This document shows, one piece after another, positions 30,042 through 39,912 of a stretch of DNA of 64,000 nucleotides. This DNA comes from Guptibacillus hwajinpoensis (GTDB lineage: Bacteria; Bacillota; Bacilli; Bacillales; Bacillaceae_O). How positions within the stretch are numbered: the stretch's first letter is position 1; each line of letters begins with the position of its first letter. The stretch covers positions 62,001-126,000 of the forward strand of contig JAENYN010000002.1 in assembly GCA_016841765.1 (NCBI GenBank), written 5' to 3'. The notes beneath the pieces are model-generated. The model had not been told where the DNA came from. It saw only the letters and a program-made list of their open reading frames with translations, and made no database searches. The position numbers and the translations under genes were made by a program.

Positions 30042-30110
30042 TGATATTTGGAGACGTTTTAGGGAATTTAACTATAGAAAGGAGAGCACTGCAGCAAAGG
30101 ACTGATTATA

Positions 30111-30530
30111 ATGACTGATATATTTACGAAGGAACAGCGACGTCGAAATATGCAGGCTATAAAATCACGTTCTAAACTGGAGGACAGGGTAACTAAGAGA
30201 CTTTGGAAAAAGGGTATCCGCTATAGAAAAAATGTTAGAAACCTTTATGGCAAACCAGATATTTCAATTAAAAAGTATAAAGTAGTAGTATTTATCGACT
30301 CATGTTTTTGGCATGCTTGCCCAGTTCATGGAAATATGCCGAAAAGTAATACTTCTTATTGGTCAAAAAAACTAAAGAGGAACCAAGAAAGGGATATTGA
30401 GGTTAATGCATTTTATCGAGAACGTGGATGGCATGTGCTGAGAATTTGGGAACATGAAGTAAAGGAAGATATTAACCGTGTAGTTGATAATATAATTAAA
30501 TTTATTAATAATGCTAAGATTAATCACTAG
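30111..30530 (+). CDS. vsr: Very short patch repair endonuclease Vsr
   Basis: DIFTKEQRRRNMQAIKSRSKLEDRVTKRLWKKGIRYRKNV; GKPDISIKKYKVVVFIDSCFWHACPVHGNMPKSNTSYWSKKLKRNQERD. Confidence 0.95.
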   Translation: MTDIFTKEQRRRNMQAIKSRSKLEDRVTKRLWKKGIRYRKNVRNLYGKPDISIKKYKVVVFIDSCFWHACPVHGNMPKSNTSYWSKKLKRNQERDIEVNAFYRERGWHVLRIWEHEVKEDINRVVDNIIKFINNAKINH

Positions 30531-30882
30531 ATATCACATGCTGGAAGGGATTCTTATCATAGTAAGACCAGAAGAATAAAAATAGTATAGTATCTTTCCT
30601 GTGAAAGTTATAGGATGTCGAATATGACATCCTTTTTACTTGCAAAAAATTACACCAAATCTATAAACAACATAAAAAATAATATACAATTAAGATTATA
30701 ATTGCCAGCTGTGGCAGAGATTAATTATGCTAAAAAAAAAACACTTTGGATATGAGGTCAGTCTCTGTTTAGAGATAAAACAGCAGCTAGAAATGGCTGC
30801 CAAAATACAGACTAACATTAAAATCAAACGACTATAACAGCACTTACATAATCAGTTACAAGGCACAAGGGAGTTGAACTAA

Positions 30883-32697
30883 GTGGAAAGAATGGACGGA
30901 AAAACATTCGACGTCATAAACGACAACATCACCAAGCTGAAAGAACTATTTCCAGACGTGTTCACGGAAAACAAAGTCGATATCGACAAACTGCGGCTTG
31001 CGCTCGGTGAAAACGTCGAGAAAGAGAAAGAGCGCTTCGAGTTCAGTTGGAACGGGAAAACGGAAGCGATCCAGCTTGCCCAGAAACAGACAGCCGGTAC
31101 ATTGCGTCCGGCGAAAGCGGAGAGCGTCGACTGGGATACGACGCAGAACCTTTATATCGAAGGCGACAACCTGGAAGTGCTGCGCACCCTGCAGAACGCG
31201 TACCGCAATAAAGTGAAACTCATTTATATCGATCCGCCGTACAACACGGGCAAGGATTTTGTCTATAAAGATGACTTCAAGGACAATGTGAAGAGCTATA
31301 AAGAGAGACTCGATGAAAACATGAAGTCGAATGCGGAAATCAGCGGCCGCTTCCATACCGACTGGCTGAACATGATGTACCCGCGCCTGAAAATCGCCCG
31401 CAACTTTTTGACGGATGACGGGGTCATTTTCATCAGCATCGACGACCAGGAAGTCGACAACCTGAAGAAAATCTGCAATGAAATTTTCGGCGAAAATAAT
31501 TTCGTCGCAAGCGTGATCTGGGAGCGGGCGTTTTCGCCGGTCAACACGAAAAAGCATTTTTCCGAGAACCATGACTACATACTCGTGTATGCGAAAAACT
31601 TGCCCGAGCTTGAGTGCTACGGCATCAAACGCGACGATGAATCGAACGATAGGTATACAAACCCGGATGACGATCCGCGCGGCCCGTGGACGTCCGGCGA
31701 TTTGTCGGTCGGCCCGATCGTGCCGGCCAAGGTATATGAAATCACGACGCCGTCCGGCCGCAAGGTCATGCCGCCGAGCGGGTACTGCTGGCGCCTGACG
31801 AGAGAGCGGTTTGAGGAGTTTGTCGCCGACAACCGCATCTGGTTCGGGGAAGACGGCAATAACGTCCCGCGCATCAAGCGGTTTTTGAGCGAAGTCAAAA
31901 CGGGCATCACGCCGATGACGGTGTGGCGCTATACAGATGTCGGCCATTCCCAGGACGCGAAGCAGAAGCTGAAGGAACTGTTCGGCGGGAAAGCGTATTT
32001 CGACTATCCGAAATCGACCGGCTTGATCAAGCGGATGCTGGATTTGTATACAGATGACAATTCGCTCGTCATGGACTTCTTTTCCGGCTCGGCGACGACC
32101 GCGCAGGCGATTTTTGAAAAGAACGCGGAGGACGGCACGAACCGTCGTTTCCTTCTCGTGCAGCTCCCGGAAGCGGTTGATGAGAAGTCGGAAGCCTATA
32201 AGGACGGGTACCGGACGATCAGCGACATCGCGATGGAACGGATCCGCCGGGCCGGGAAAAAGGTGCAGGCAGATGAAGCAGGCGCCGGCCGGCTTGATTC
32301 CGGGTTCAAAGTGTTCAAGCTTGATGAAACGAACCTGAAAGTATGGGATGAGGAATCTGCGGATCTGGAACAGGATTTACTCGATCTGGTCGAGCCGGTC
32401 AAAGAGGGCCGTTCGCAGGAAGATGTCGTATATGAGATTTTGCTGAAATACGGGGTTGATCTGACGGTTCCGATCGAAAAGACGGAAATCGCCGGCAAGA
32501 CGGTGTATTCGGCGGGATTCGGCTATCTGCTCGTTTGCCTCGAACGCGATCTGACGCTGGATCAAATTGAAGAAATGGCGAAACAGCAGCCGGCGCGCAT
32601 CGTTTTTTACGACGAAGGCTTCAAGGACGACACGGTCCGCACGAACGCCCAGCAAATCCTGAAACGGTACGGCGTTGAAGATATCCGGGTGATATAA
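30883..32697 (+). CDS. Type III restriction-modification DNA-adenine methyltransferase (Mod)
   Basis: LIYIDPPYNTGKDFVYKDDF, DGVIFISIDDQEVDNL, MDFFSGSATTAQAI; GTG start. Confidence 0.93.
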   Translation: MERMDGKTFDVINDNITKLKELFPDVFTENKVDIDKLRLALGENVEKEKERFEFSWNGKTEAIQLAQKQTAGTLRPAKAESVDWDTTQNLYIEGDNLEVLRTLQNAYRNKVKLIYIDPPYNTGKDFVYKDDFKDNVKSYKERLDENMKSNAEISGRFHTDWLNMMYPRLKIARNFLTDDGVIFISIDDQEVDNLKKICNEIFGENNFVASVIWERAFSPVNTKKHFSENHDYILVYAKNLPELECYGIKRDDESNDRYTNPDDDPRGPWTSGDLSVGPIVPAKVYEITTPSGRKVMPPSGYCWRLTRERFEEFVADNRIWFGEDGNNVPRIKRFLSEVKTGITPMTVWRYTDVGHSQDAKQKLKELFGGKAYFDYPKSTGLIKRMLDLYTDDNSLVMDFFSGSATTAQAIFEKNAEDGTNRRFLLVQLPEAVDEKSEAYKDGYRTISDIAMERIRRAGKKVQADEAGAGRLDSGFKVFKLDETNLKVWDEESADLEQDLLDLVEPVKEGRSQEDVVYEILLKYGVDLTVPIEKTEIAGKTVYSAGFGYLLVCLERDLTLDQIEEMAKQQPARIVFYDEGFKDDTVRTNAQQILKRYGVEDIRVI

Positions 32698-32710
32698 GGG
32701 GGATGGAATT

Positions 32711-35698
32711 GTGAAGATTAAGTTTGATAAGCAGCAATACCAGCTTGATGCCATCCAGTCCATCACCGATATTTTCGCAGGCCAGACGGTGAAAGCGTCC
32801 AATTTCACGGTCAGCATGGGTGATATTATCGGCCAGGAGATCACCGAGCTCGGGATCGGCAACAAGCTCGAGCTGTCGGAAGCGGAAGTGCTCGAAAACG
32901 TCCAGAACGTGCAGATGCGCAACCACCTGCAGAAAAGCCGGAACATCCAAGACTGGAACTTCACGGTCGAAATGGAGACGGGGACCGGGAAAACGTATGT
33001 GTACACACGGACGATGTTCGAACTGAACAAACGATACGGGTTTTCCAAGTTCATCATCGTCGTGCCGAGTGTCGCGATCCGCGAAGGGGTCTACAAATCG
33101 CTGCAGATGACAGAAGAGCATTTTGAACAGGAATATCCGGGCCAGCACTGCCATTTTTTCAAATACGATTCGTCGAAACTCGAGCAGGTGCGCGAGTTTG
33201 CGACGAGCACGAATATCGAAGTGATGATCATCAATATTGATGCGTTCCGGAAAAGTTTTGACGACCCGGAGAAGGAAAACAAGGCGAATCTGATCCACCG
33301 CGAGCGCGACACGATGAACGGCAAAAAGCCGATCCAGTTCATCCAGGAGACGAATCCGATCGTCATCATCGATGAGCCCCAGAGCGTCGATAACACCGGG
33401 AAGGCGAAGGAAGCGATCGCGTCGCTGAATCCGCTCTGCAAGCTGCGTTATTCCGCGACCCACCGCGAAACGTATAACCTGATGTATAAGCTCGATCCGG
33501 TCGATGCATATGAGCAGAAGCTCGTGAAAAAGATCGAGGTGCTGTCGATCAACTCGGATGATGACTATAACGATCCGTACATCAAGCTACTTGATGTTTC
33601 GAATAAAAACGGCTATAAAGCGGTGGTCGAGCTCGATGTGCTTTCGAAAAAGGGAACCGTGAAGCGGGCGAAGAAGGAAATCAATCCGAATTCGAAAAAC
33701 GATCTGTATCTCGTCTCCGGTGAGCGCGATTTGTACCGCGGCTATGTCGTGGCCGGCATCGACTGCCTGCCCGGCAATGAATCGGTCGAGTTCGAAAACG
33801 GCAGCGTGCTGCGGCTCGGCGAAGCTGTCGGAGGGATTGATGACGATCTGCTAAAACGGTATCAGATCCGGGAAGCGATCCGGACGCACCTTGATAAGGA
33901 ACTCAGGCTCATCCACCGCGGCATCAAAGTGTTGACGCTGTTTTTCATCGATAAAGTCGAAAATTACCGCGTGTATCCGAAAGGGGAAGCCTGGCAAAAA
34001 GGGAAATATGCCGGGATGTTCGAAGAGGAGTACAGCGGGTTAATCAAGCAGCCGAAATACCGGACGCTGTTTGAGGAGGATGCGTACATTTCCAGTCAAA
34101 AGGCGGAAGACGTGCATGACGGTTACTTTTCACAGGACAAACAGGGACATTACAAGGACAGCAAGATAAACAAGGACGGCAGCCTGCGGTCGAACAAAGC
34201 GGACGAATCGGCGTTCGAGCTCATCATGAAGGAAAAAGAGCGGCTGCTAAGTTTTGAGACACCGCTTCGGTTCATATTTTCCCACTCGGCCCTGAAAGAA
34301 GGCTGGGACAACCCGAACGTGTTCCAGATCTGCACGCTTGTGGAAACGAAGGACCCGCTCACAAAGCGGCAGAAAATCGGGCGCGGCCTGCGGCTTGCCG
34401 TCGACCAGGACGGCAAACGCAGCTACGATGATAACGTCAATATCCTGACGGTGATCGCCAACGAATCGTACCAGCAGTTCGCCGAGACGCTGCAAAACGA
34501 AATGGAAGAGGAAACCGGCGTCAAGTTCGGCTACATTGAGGAGCATTCGTTTGCATTGATACCTGTTCAGGATGAGGCGACAGGTGAAAACAGGGAGATC
34601 GGCTATGAGGCGTCCGCTCAAATCTTTTCGTACCTTGTGAAAGAAAACTATGTGACGAAACAGGGGAAAGTGAAGGAAGCGCTAAAGGAATCGATCGCAT
34701 CCGAATCGTTCGCGGTTCCCGAAGCGTTTGCAGGGATAAAAACGGACATCGAGCAGGTCATCCGCAAGTCGGTCAAGAAGCTGCCGGTTTTCAACAAGAA
34801 GGATGAGGCGGATATCAAGCTGAATAAGGAAGTTCTTTTGACGGACGAATTCAGGGAGCTGTGGGACCGCATCAAGTACAAGACGACGTATTCCGTCGAG
34901 CTCGATGCTGAAACGTTGAAACAGCGTTCGATTGAAGAAATCCAGAAGCTCGACCGGTTCAAGGCAAGGAGGATCCGGCGCGAAAACGCGCGCATCAACG
35001 TCGATCACTCCGGCATCTCCGGCGAAGGCCAGACGATGCGCGTCTATGAAGCGGACGAGGAAAAACGGCGCCTGCCTGATATCCTCCGCTACTTGCAGGA
35101 ACAGACGAACCTGAAACGGCGGACGCTCGTTGATATTCTGATTGGTTCGAAGCGTCTTGACGAGTTCGAGAAAAATCCGCAGGCGTTCATGGAAGCGGTC
35201 ATGAAGATCATCAACCGCGAAAAGAAAAAGCTCATCGTCGATGGCATCAAATATGAGCGGATCGGCGACCATGCCTTTTATGAGCAGTCGCTGTTCGAGC
35301 ACCAGGAGCTTGTTGGCTACATGAAGGCGAATGCGGTCGAAGTATCGAATGACAAATCCGTATACAACTACATCTGTTATGACTCCAATGTTGAACGGGA
35401 ATTTGCGGAAAACCTGAATCATGATGACGATGTGAAGCTGTACATTAAGCTGCCGTCATCGTTTGTCATCGACACGCCGCTCGGCAACTATAACCCGGAC
35501 TGGGCCATTCTTGTGGAAAAAGACGGGGCCGAAACGCTGTACTTTGTTGTGGAGACAAAGGGAAGCACGGCCCAGGAAGATTTGCGTTTCAACGAACACG
35601 GCAAAATCATGTGCGGGCGGAAGCATTTTGAGGCGCTGGAAAATGGTGTGGCATATAAGCTGGCAGATCAGTATGAGAGATTTAAAGAGGGGATTTAG
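32711..35698 (+). CDS. Type III restriction enzyme, Res helicase/nuclease subunit
   Basis: METGTGKTYVYTRTMFEL, IIDEPQSVD, QKIGRGLRLAVDQ, C-terminal YNPDWAILVEKDGAETLYFVVETKG; 13 nt after mod. Confidence 0.93.
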   Translation: MKIKFDKQQYQLDAIQSITDIFAGQTVKASNFTVSMGDIIGQEITELGIGNKLELSEAEVLENVQNVQMRNHLQKSRNIQDWNFTVEMETGTGKTYVYTRTMFELNKRYGFSKFIIVVPSVAIREGVYKSLQMTEEHFEQEYPGQHCHFFKYDSSKLEQVREFATSTNIEVMIINIDAFRKSFDDPEKENKANLIHRERDTMNGKKPIQFIQETNPIVIIDEPQSVDNTGKAKEAIASLNPLCKLRYSATHRETYNLMYKLDPVDAYEQKLVKKIEVLSINSDDDYNDPYIKLLDVSNKNGYKAVVELDVLSKKGTVKRAKKEINPNSKNDLYLVSGERDLYRGYVVAGIDCLPGNESVEFENGSVLRLGEAVGGIDDDLLKRYQIREAIRTHLDKELRLIHRGIKVLTLFFIDKVENYRVYPKGEAWQKGKYAGMFEEEYSGLIKQPKYRTLFEEDAYISSQKAEDVHDGYFSQDKQGHYKDSKINKDGSLRSNKADESAFELIMKEKERLLSFETPLRFIFSHSALKEGWDNPNVFQICTLVETKDPLTKRQKIGRGLRLAVDQDGKRSYDDNVNILTVIANESYQQFAETLQNEMEEETGVKFGYIEEHSFALIPVQDEATGENREIGYEASAQIFSYLVKENYVTKQGKVKEALKESIASESFAVPEAFAGIKTDIEQVIRKSVKKLPVFNKKDEADIKLNKEVLLTDEFRELWDRIKYKTTYSVELDAETLKQRSIEEIQKLDRFKARRIRRENARINVDHSGISGEGQTMRVYEADEEKRRLPDILRYLQEQTNLKRRTLVDILIGSKRLDEFEKNPQAFMEAVMKIINREKKKLIVDGIKYERIGDHAFYEQSLFEHQELVGYMKANAVEVSNDKSVYNYICYDSNVEREFAENLNHDDDVKLYIKLPSSFVIDTPLGNYNPDWAILVEKDGAETLYFVVETKGSTAQEDLRFNEHGKIMCGRKHFEALENGVAYKLADQYERFKEGI

Positions 35699-35955
35699 GA
35701 ATGTGGGGCCAATGCCGGGGATGAGCCGGTGTTGGCCCTGGTTTTTATGGAAAAATGAGTTGTGCTGCAGGTAAATAATTTACAATGAAATATGCGAATG
35801 TCGGCATCGGCACGGTGGAGAAGCTGTTTGAGCAGCTGAAGGAGAGGCAGCAGATGGTTTGAGTGAAAGCAGATAGATTTGAAGATATAAGATCAGGGCA
35901 CAACCGTATATGGCAGGTAAGATGGCCGGTTTTTGGCAACCTGATAATGACATAC

Positions 35956-35989
35956 AAAAAGCCGCCGAGCCCTTTGCTCTGCGGCTTTT
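35956..35989. terminator. Intrinsic, probably bidirectional terminator between res and the GNAT gene
   Basis: AAAGCCGC-C-GAGC-CCTTT-GCTC-T-GCGGCTTT with A- and T-tracts. Confidence 0.8.
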
Positions 35990-36022
35990 AGAATATTAAG
36001 GGTAATCCACCTTTTAAAAAAT

Positions 36023-36556
<534 letters not shown>

Positions 36557-37062
36557 TTATATTAAAATTTGCCTAGTTTTTGTTTCACATGTAAGAATGA
36601 TTGACGAAGAATAACGTAATTGCTGTGTGGACTCGTTAATTTGCATCGCATACCGAAGTTGTATTTTTAGAATTATTATACAGAAAAGTTAAAATATTAT
36701 AAAAAAACAGTTGCTTTTATTTGGAAGTTATAGGTACAATGGATTATGTTAAGAAGTCTTATGTCAACAATTCAAATCAGAAAGGATAACCATACAAGAG
36801 CAAGAAACGGACGGACCAATAGATGCTGAACGAAACGGAACACTGGACATACGCGGATTCAGGTACTGCAAGGAAATGGACAACTGGCGGAAAACATCAT
36901 TCAACCTACACTCCGGGTGCTGCTATTGCAGGACTCTTTTATTTTTGGGTTTTGGCACGGGTGGGTTGAAGTTTATTGTCAGGGAGTCAGAAAGAGGAAT
37001 CCTTTCAAGGTGGAGATCTGCAGGATAAAAAGAGAGACAAGCCTGAAAGGAGGTGAAAGCAA

Positions 37063-37129
37063 TGTGAGGATAACAAGCGGGTTTGGGGACAGCGAACAAT
37101 CCAGAATCATAAGGAAAACCCTCAGGTAG
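37063..37129 (+). CDS. Candidate 21-codon leader peptide before the comK-like gene
   Basis: AAAGGAGGTGAAAGCAAT-GTG; VRITSGFGDSEQSRIIRKTLR, stop at the start of the downstream hairpin. Confidence 0.35.
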
Positions 37130-37152
37130 GCCGCGAAACCTGTACCTGAGGG
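37119..37152 (+). promoter_or_regulatory. Leader hairpin 1
   Basis: CCCTCAGGTA...TACCTGAGGG perfect 10-bp arms. Confidence 0.65.
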
Positions 37153-37154
37153 CA

Positions 37155-37205
37155 GGGAAAAGAGGACAAGCCTCTCATCTATTTCCTAGTATATCCTCTT
37201 TTCCC
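37155..37205 (+). promoter_or_regulatory. Leader hairpin 2, adjacent to the start of the comK-like gene
   Basis: GGGAAAAGAGGA...TCCTCTTTTCCC perfect 12-bp arms. Confidence 0.65.
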
Positions 37206-37228
37206 TTAAAATGAAAGGGAGTGGGTTG

Positions 37229-37705
37229 GTGGACAGGAAAAATAAATACGTTATTAATCAGGAAACAATGGCATTGGTTCCGTATTTTGACGAGAACGGA
37301 AATGCCTGCACGGTGGCAAAGGAAACGACCGGTTCATACAAGCTGAAAGGCGCGCCGAAGAAGCATCTGGAGAGCAGCTGCGAATTTTACGGGAACACGT
37401 TCGACGGGAGCCGCAAAGCTGCCGGAATCCTGCTGCAAAGCAAACAGATGCTGCCGCTGTCCGTATCCTATGCACTCGGGATTATCGCATTTCCGACCCG
37501 GTCGCATGAGGATGTCATGGTTACATATCTCTTCCTGAATCATATCGAACATGCAGAAGCGGGGCCTGAAAATGCATGCAGGCTCATCTTCAGCAATGAT
37601 GAGGAAATGTTTCTCGAAGAAGTCTATTCGTCCATCCGTCCAAAGCTTCACCGTACGACGATGCTTAAATGGATTCTGGATAAACGGAATAAACCGGGGG
37701 AGTAG
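37229..37705 (+). CDS. ComK-like competence transcription factor
   Basis: YVINQETMALVPYFDENG; ESSCEFYGNTFDGSRKAAGIL; IIAFPTRSHEDVMVTYLFLNHI resembles ComK RSCRFFGSSYAGRKAGT and FLFPTLSSTRPQCGWISHVHV. Start uncertain (ATG 37211, TTG 37226 or GTG 37229). Confidence 0.72.
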   Translation: MDRKNKYVINQETMALVPYFDENGNACTVAKETTGSYKLKGAPKKHLESSCEFYGNTFDGSRKAAGILLQSKQMLPLSVSYALGIIAFPTRSHEDVMVTYLFLNHIEHAEAGPENACRLIFSNDEEMFLEEVYSSIRPKLHRTTMLKWILDKRNKPGE

Positions 37706-37724
37706 GGGAGCTTTCCTTGTTTAG

Positions 37725-37758
37725 AAAAGGTGCGGAATCAAGAGGTTCCGCACCTTTT
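37725..37758 (+). terminator. Intrinsic terminator after the comK-like gene
   Basis: AAAAGGTGCGGAA-TCAAGAGG-TTCCGCACCTTTT, 13-bp perfect stem. Confidence 0.85.
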
Positions 37759-37841
37759 CATGCCTATTAGTCTGCCTACCTATCTTTCTGTAAAACTGCT
37801 ACACTTATACCAAGAACCAATAATAGGGAGTGGAACAGACG

Positions 37842-39818
37842 ATGGCCCAAAATTTTACGGCGGAAGACTTATACCAATTCAAGTTTGTCAGTGATCCCGT
37901 CATATCGCCGGACGGAAAGAAAGCGTTGTACGTCAAAAAGGAAATCAATGAGGAAAAGAAGTACCAGTCACATTTACATATGATCGATTTGGATTCAAAA
38001 GAGGATATCCAGTGGACTTCAGGCGCATCGCTTGATACGTCGCCGAAATGGTCGCCTGATGGCAAGGCGGTCGCGTTTGTGTCCAACCGCTCGGAACAGA
38101 ACCAACTCTGGCTTATTTCGACTGCAGGCGGGGAAGCGAAGCAGCTGACGCATTGCAAAAACGGGGCCGGATCGCCTGTTTGGATGCCTGATGCAAAAGG
38201 GCTTTTGTTCTCAACCCCGCTTGCAGATGATGAATCGATTGAAGAGGCAGAATCAAAAGAGAAGGAAGAGGAAGAGAAGAAGCCGCTCGTCATTGAACAG
38301 CTCCGGTACAAAGCGGACGGGGTCGGCTTTTTGGAAAACACATATGACCAGATCGGATTGCTTAATCTGGAAGACGGTACGGTGCGGCAGCTGACCGAAG
38401 GCACTTTTGATTATGAGTCAGCCGCAGTTTCAGCTGATGGCAAGAAGCTTGCTTATGTCAGGAGGCTGGAGGAAGCGCCTGACCGGTATATGAGATCGGA
38501 CGTATTTGTCATGAATCTTGAGGACGAATCGACTATTAAGGTGAATACGTTTGAAGGCAGTTTTTTGGCACCGGCTTTTTCACCGGACGGCAACTCGCTT
38601 GCCTTCCTTGGCCATGACTTTGAATTTGAAGGTGCAACGATTGAGAATGTGTTCGTTGCGGACCTTGAGGGCGGTGAACCGGTCAATCTGACAAAAGAAA
38701 CAGAGCTGGTACCGCTTGATGTGAACATGAATGACCTGCAATCCGGCCAGATGGCGGTATTGGAGTGGTCAGAAAACGGGGAAGGCCTTTATTTTCTTGG
38801 GAGTGAAAAAGGGAATACCAATGTCTTTTATCTGAAATTCGATGGTTCGCTTGAACAGATTGCCGCCGGTACGCGCCAGGTGTATGGATTTAGCATCCAT
38901 CACGGAGATAATCGTGCTGTTCTCGCTGTCAACGATCCGGTGACACCGGGGGATCTCTTTTTGTTCGACCTCAAGAGCGGGGAAGAAGAGCGCCTGACCC
39001 GTTTGAATAAAGAGTTGTTGAACGGCATAGAAATTTCCGTTCCGGAAACATTCGATGTTGAAACGGAAGACGGCTTTACTGTTCAGTGCTGGATGATGAA
39101 GCCGGCGGGTTATGAAGAAGGCAAGCAATATCCGATGGTGCTTGAAATCCACGGCGGCCCCCATATGATGTACGGCAATACGTTCTTCCATGAAATGCAG
39201 GTGCTCGCTTCGAAAGGGTATGCGGTTTTGTTCACTAATCCTCGTGGCAGCCAGGGATATGGGCAGAAGTTCGTGAATGCAAACCGGAGCGACTATGGCG
39301 GCGGTGATTTCCGTGATTTGATGACGGCGGTCGACCGGACGCTTGAACGGTATTCCTTCATTGACAGGGAGCAGCTGTTTGTGACCGGCGGCAGCTACGG
39401 CGGCTTTATGACGAATTGGATCGTCGGGCATGACCACCGTTTCAAAGCGGCGGTGACACAGCGTTCGATTTCGAACTGGCACAGCTTTTACGGTGTCAGT
39501 GATATCGGCTACTTCTTTACGAAATGGGAAGTCGGCAGCACAGTGTTTGAAGACCCTGGCAAACTGTGGGACCAATCGCCGATCAAATATGTTAAGGACA
39601 TCGAGACGCCTCTGTTAATCCTTCATTCGGAAAATGATCTGCGCTGTCCGATCGAACAGGGCGAGCAGCTGTTCATTGCACTGAAGCATCAGGGCAAAGA
39701 AACACGATTCGTCCGCTTTCCGGGTGCGAACCACAATCTGTCGAGAAGCGGCGACCCGCAGATGCGGGTGGCGCGACTGGAGGAGATTGTTGGGTGGTTT
39801 GAGCGGTATCGGAAATGA
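37842..39818 (+). CDS. S9 family peptidase (acylaminoacyl-peptidase/prolyl oligopeptidase type)
   Basis: N-terminal beta-propeller repeats (SPDGKKALYV, SPKWSPDGKAVAFVS); VTGGSYGGFMTNW; LILHSENDLRCPIEQGEQLF; GANHNLSRSG. Confidence 0.95.
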   Translation: MAQNFTAEDLYQFKFVSDPVISPDGKKALYVKKEINEEKKYQSHLHMIDLDSKEDIQWTSGASLDTSPKWSPDGKAVAFVSNRSEQNQLWLISTAGGEAKQLTHCKNGAGSPVWMPDAKGLLFSTPLADDESIEEAESKEKEEEEKKPLVIEQLRYKADGVGFLENTYDQIGLLNLEDGTVRQLTEGTFDYESAAVSADGKKLAYVRRLEEAPDRYMRSDVFVMNLEDESTIKVNTFEGSFLAPAFSPDGNSLAFLGHDFEFEGATIENVFVADLEGGEPVNLTKETELVPLDVNMNDLQSGQMAVLEWSENGEGLYFLGSEKGNTNVFYLKFDGSLEQIAAGTRQVYGFSIHHGDNRAVLAVNDPVTPGDLFLFDLKSGEEERLTRLNKELLNGIEISVPETFDVETEDGFTVQCWMMKPAGYEEGKQYPMVLEIHGGPHMMYGNTFFHEMQVLASKGYAVLFTNPRGSQGYGQKFVNANRSDYGGGDFRDLMTAVDRTLERYSFIDREQLFVTGGSYGGFMTNWIVGHDHRFKAAVTQRSISNWHSFYGVSDIGYFFTKWEVGSTVFEDPGKLWDQSPIKYVKDIETPLLILHSENDLRCPIEQGEQLFIALKHQGKETRFVRFPGANHNLSRSGDPQMRVARLEEIVGWFERYRK

Positions 39819-39825
39819 TGAAAAA

Positions 39826-39869
39826 GGTGCCTGACCCCCGGCGCTTTAGCGCGCCGGGGGTCAGGCACC
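39826..39869. repeat. GGTGCCTGACCCCC palindromic element, copy 1
   Basis: GGTGCCTGACCCCCGGCGC-TTTAGC-GCGCCGGGGGTCAGGCACC, 19-bp perfect arms. Confidence 0.95.
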
Positions 39870-39912
39870 CAATTTGCCATATGAATTTAGAAAAGGCAGG
39901 TGCAACTTCACA

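Noticed and set aside
30946-31947. 333-aa ORF on - strand antisense to the Type III mod gene
   Set aside because: Low-complexity Arg/Asp/Phe/His-rich translation typical of the antisense frame of a GC-rich gene; the + strand has full MTase motifs
32377-35422. Several 116-280 aa ORFs on - strand antisense to res
   Set aside because: Shadow ORFs of GC-rich coding sequence; no domain motifs
38769-39575. 268-aa ORF antisense to the S9 peptidase gene
   Set aside because: Shadow ORF; catalytic motifs lie on the + strand
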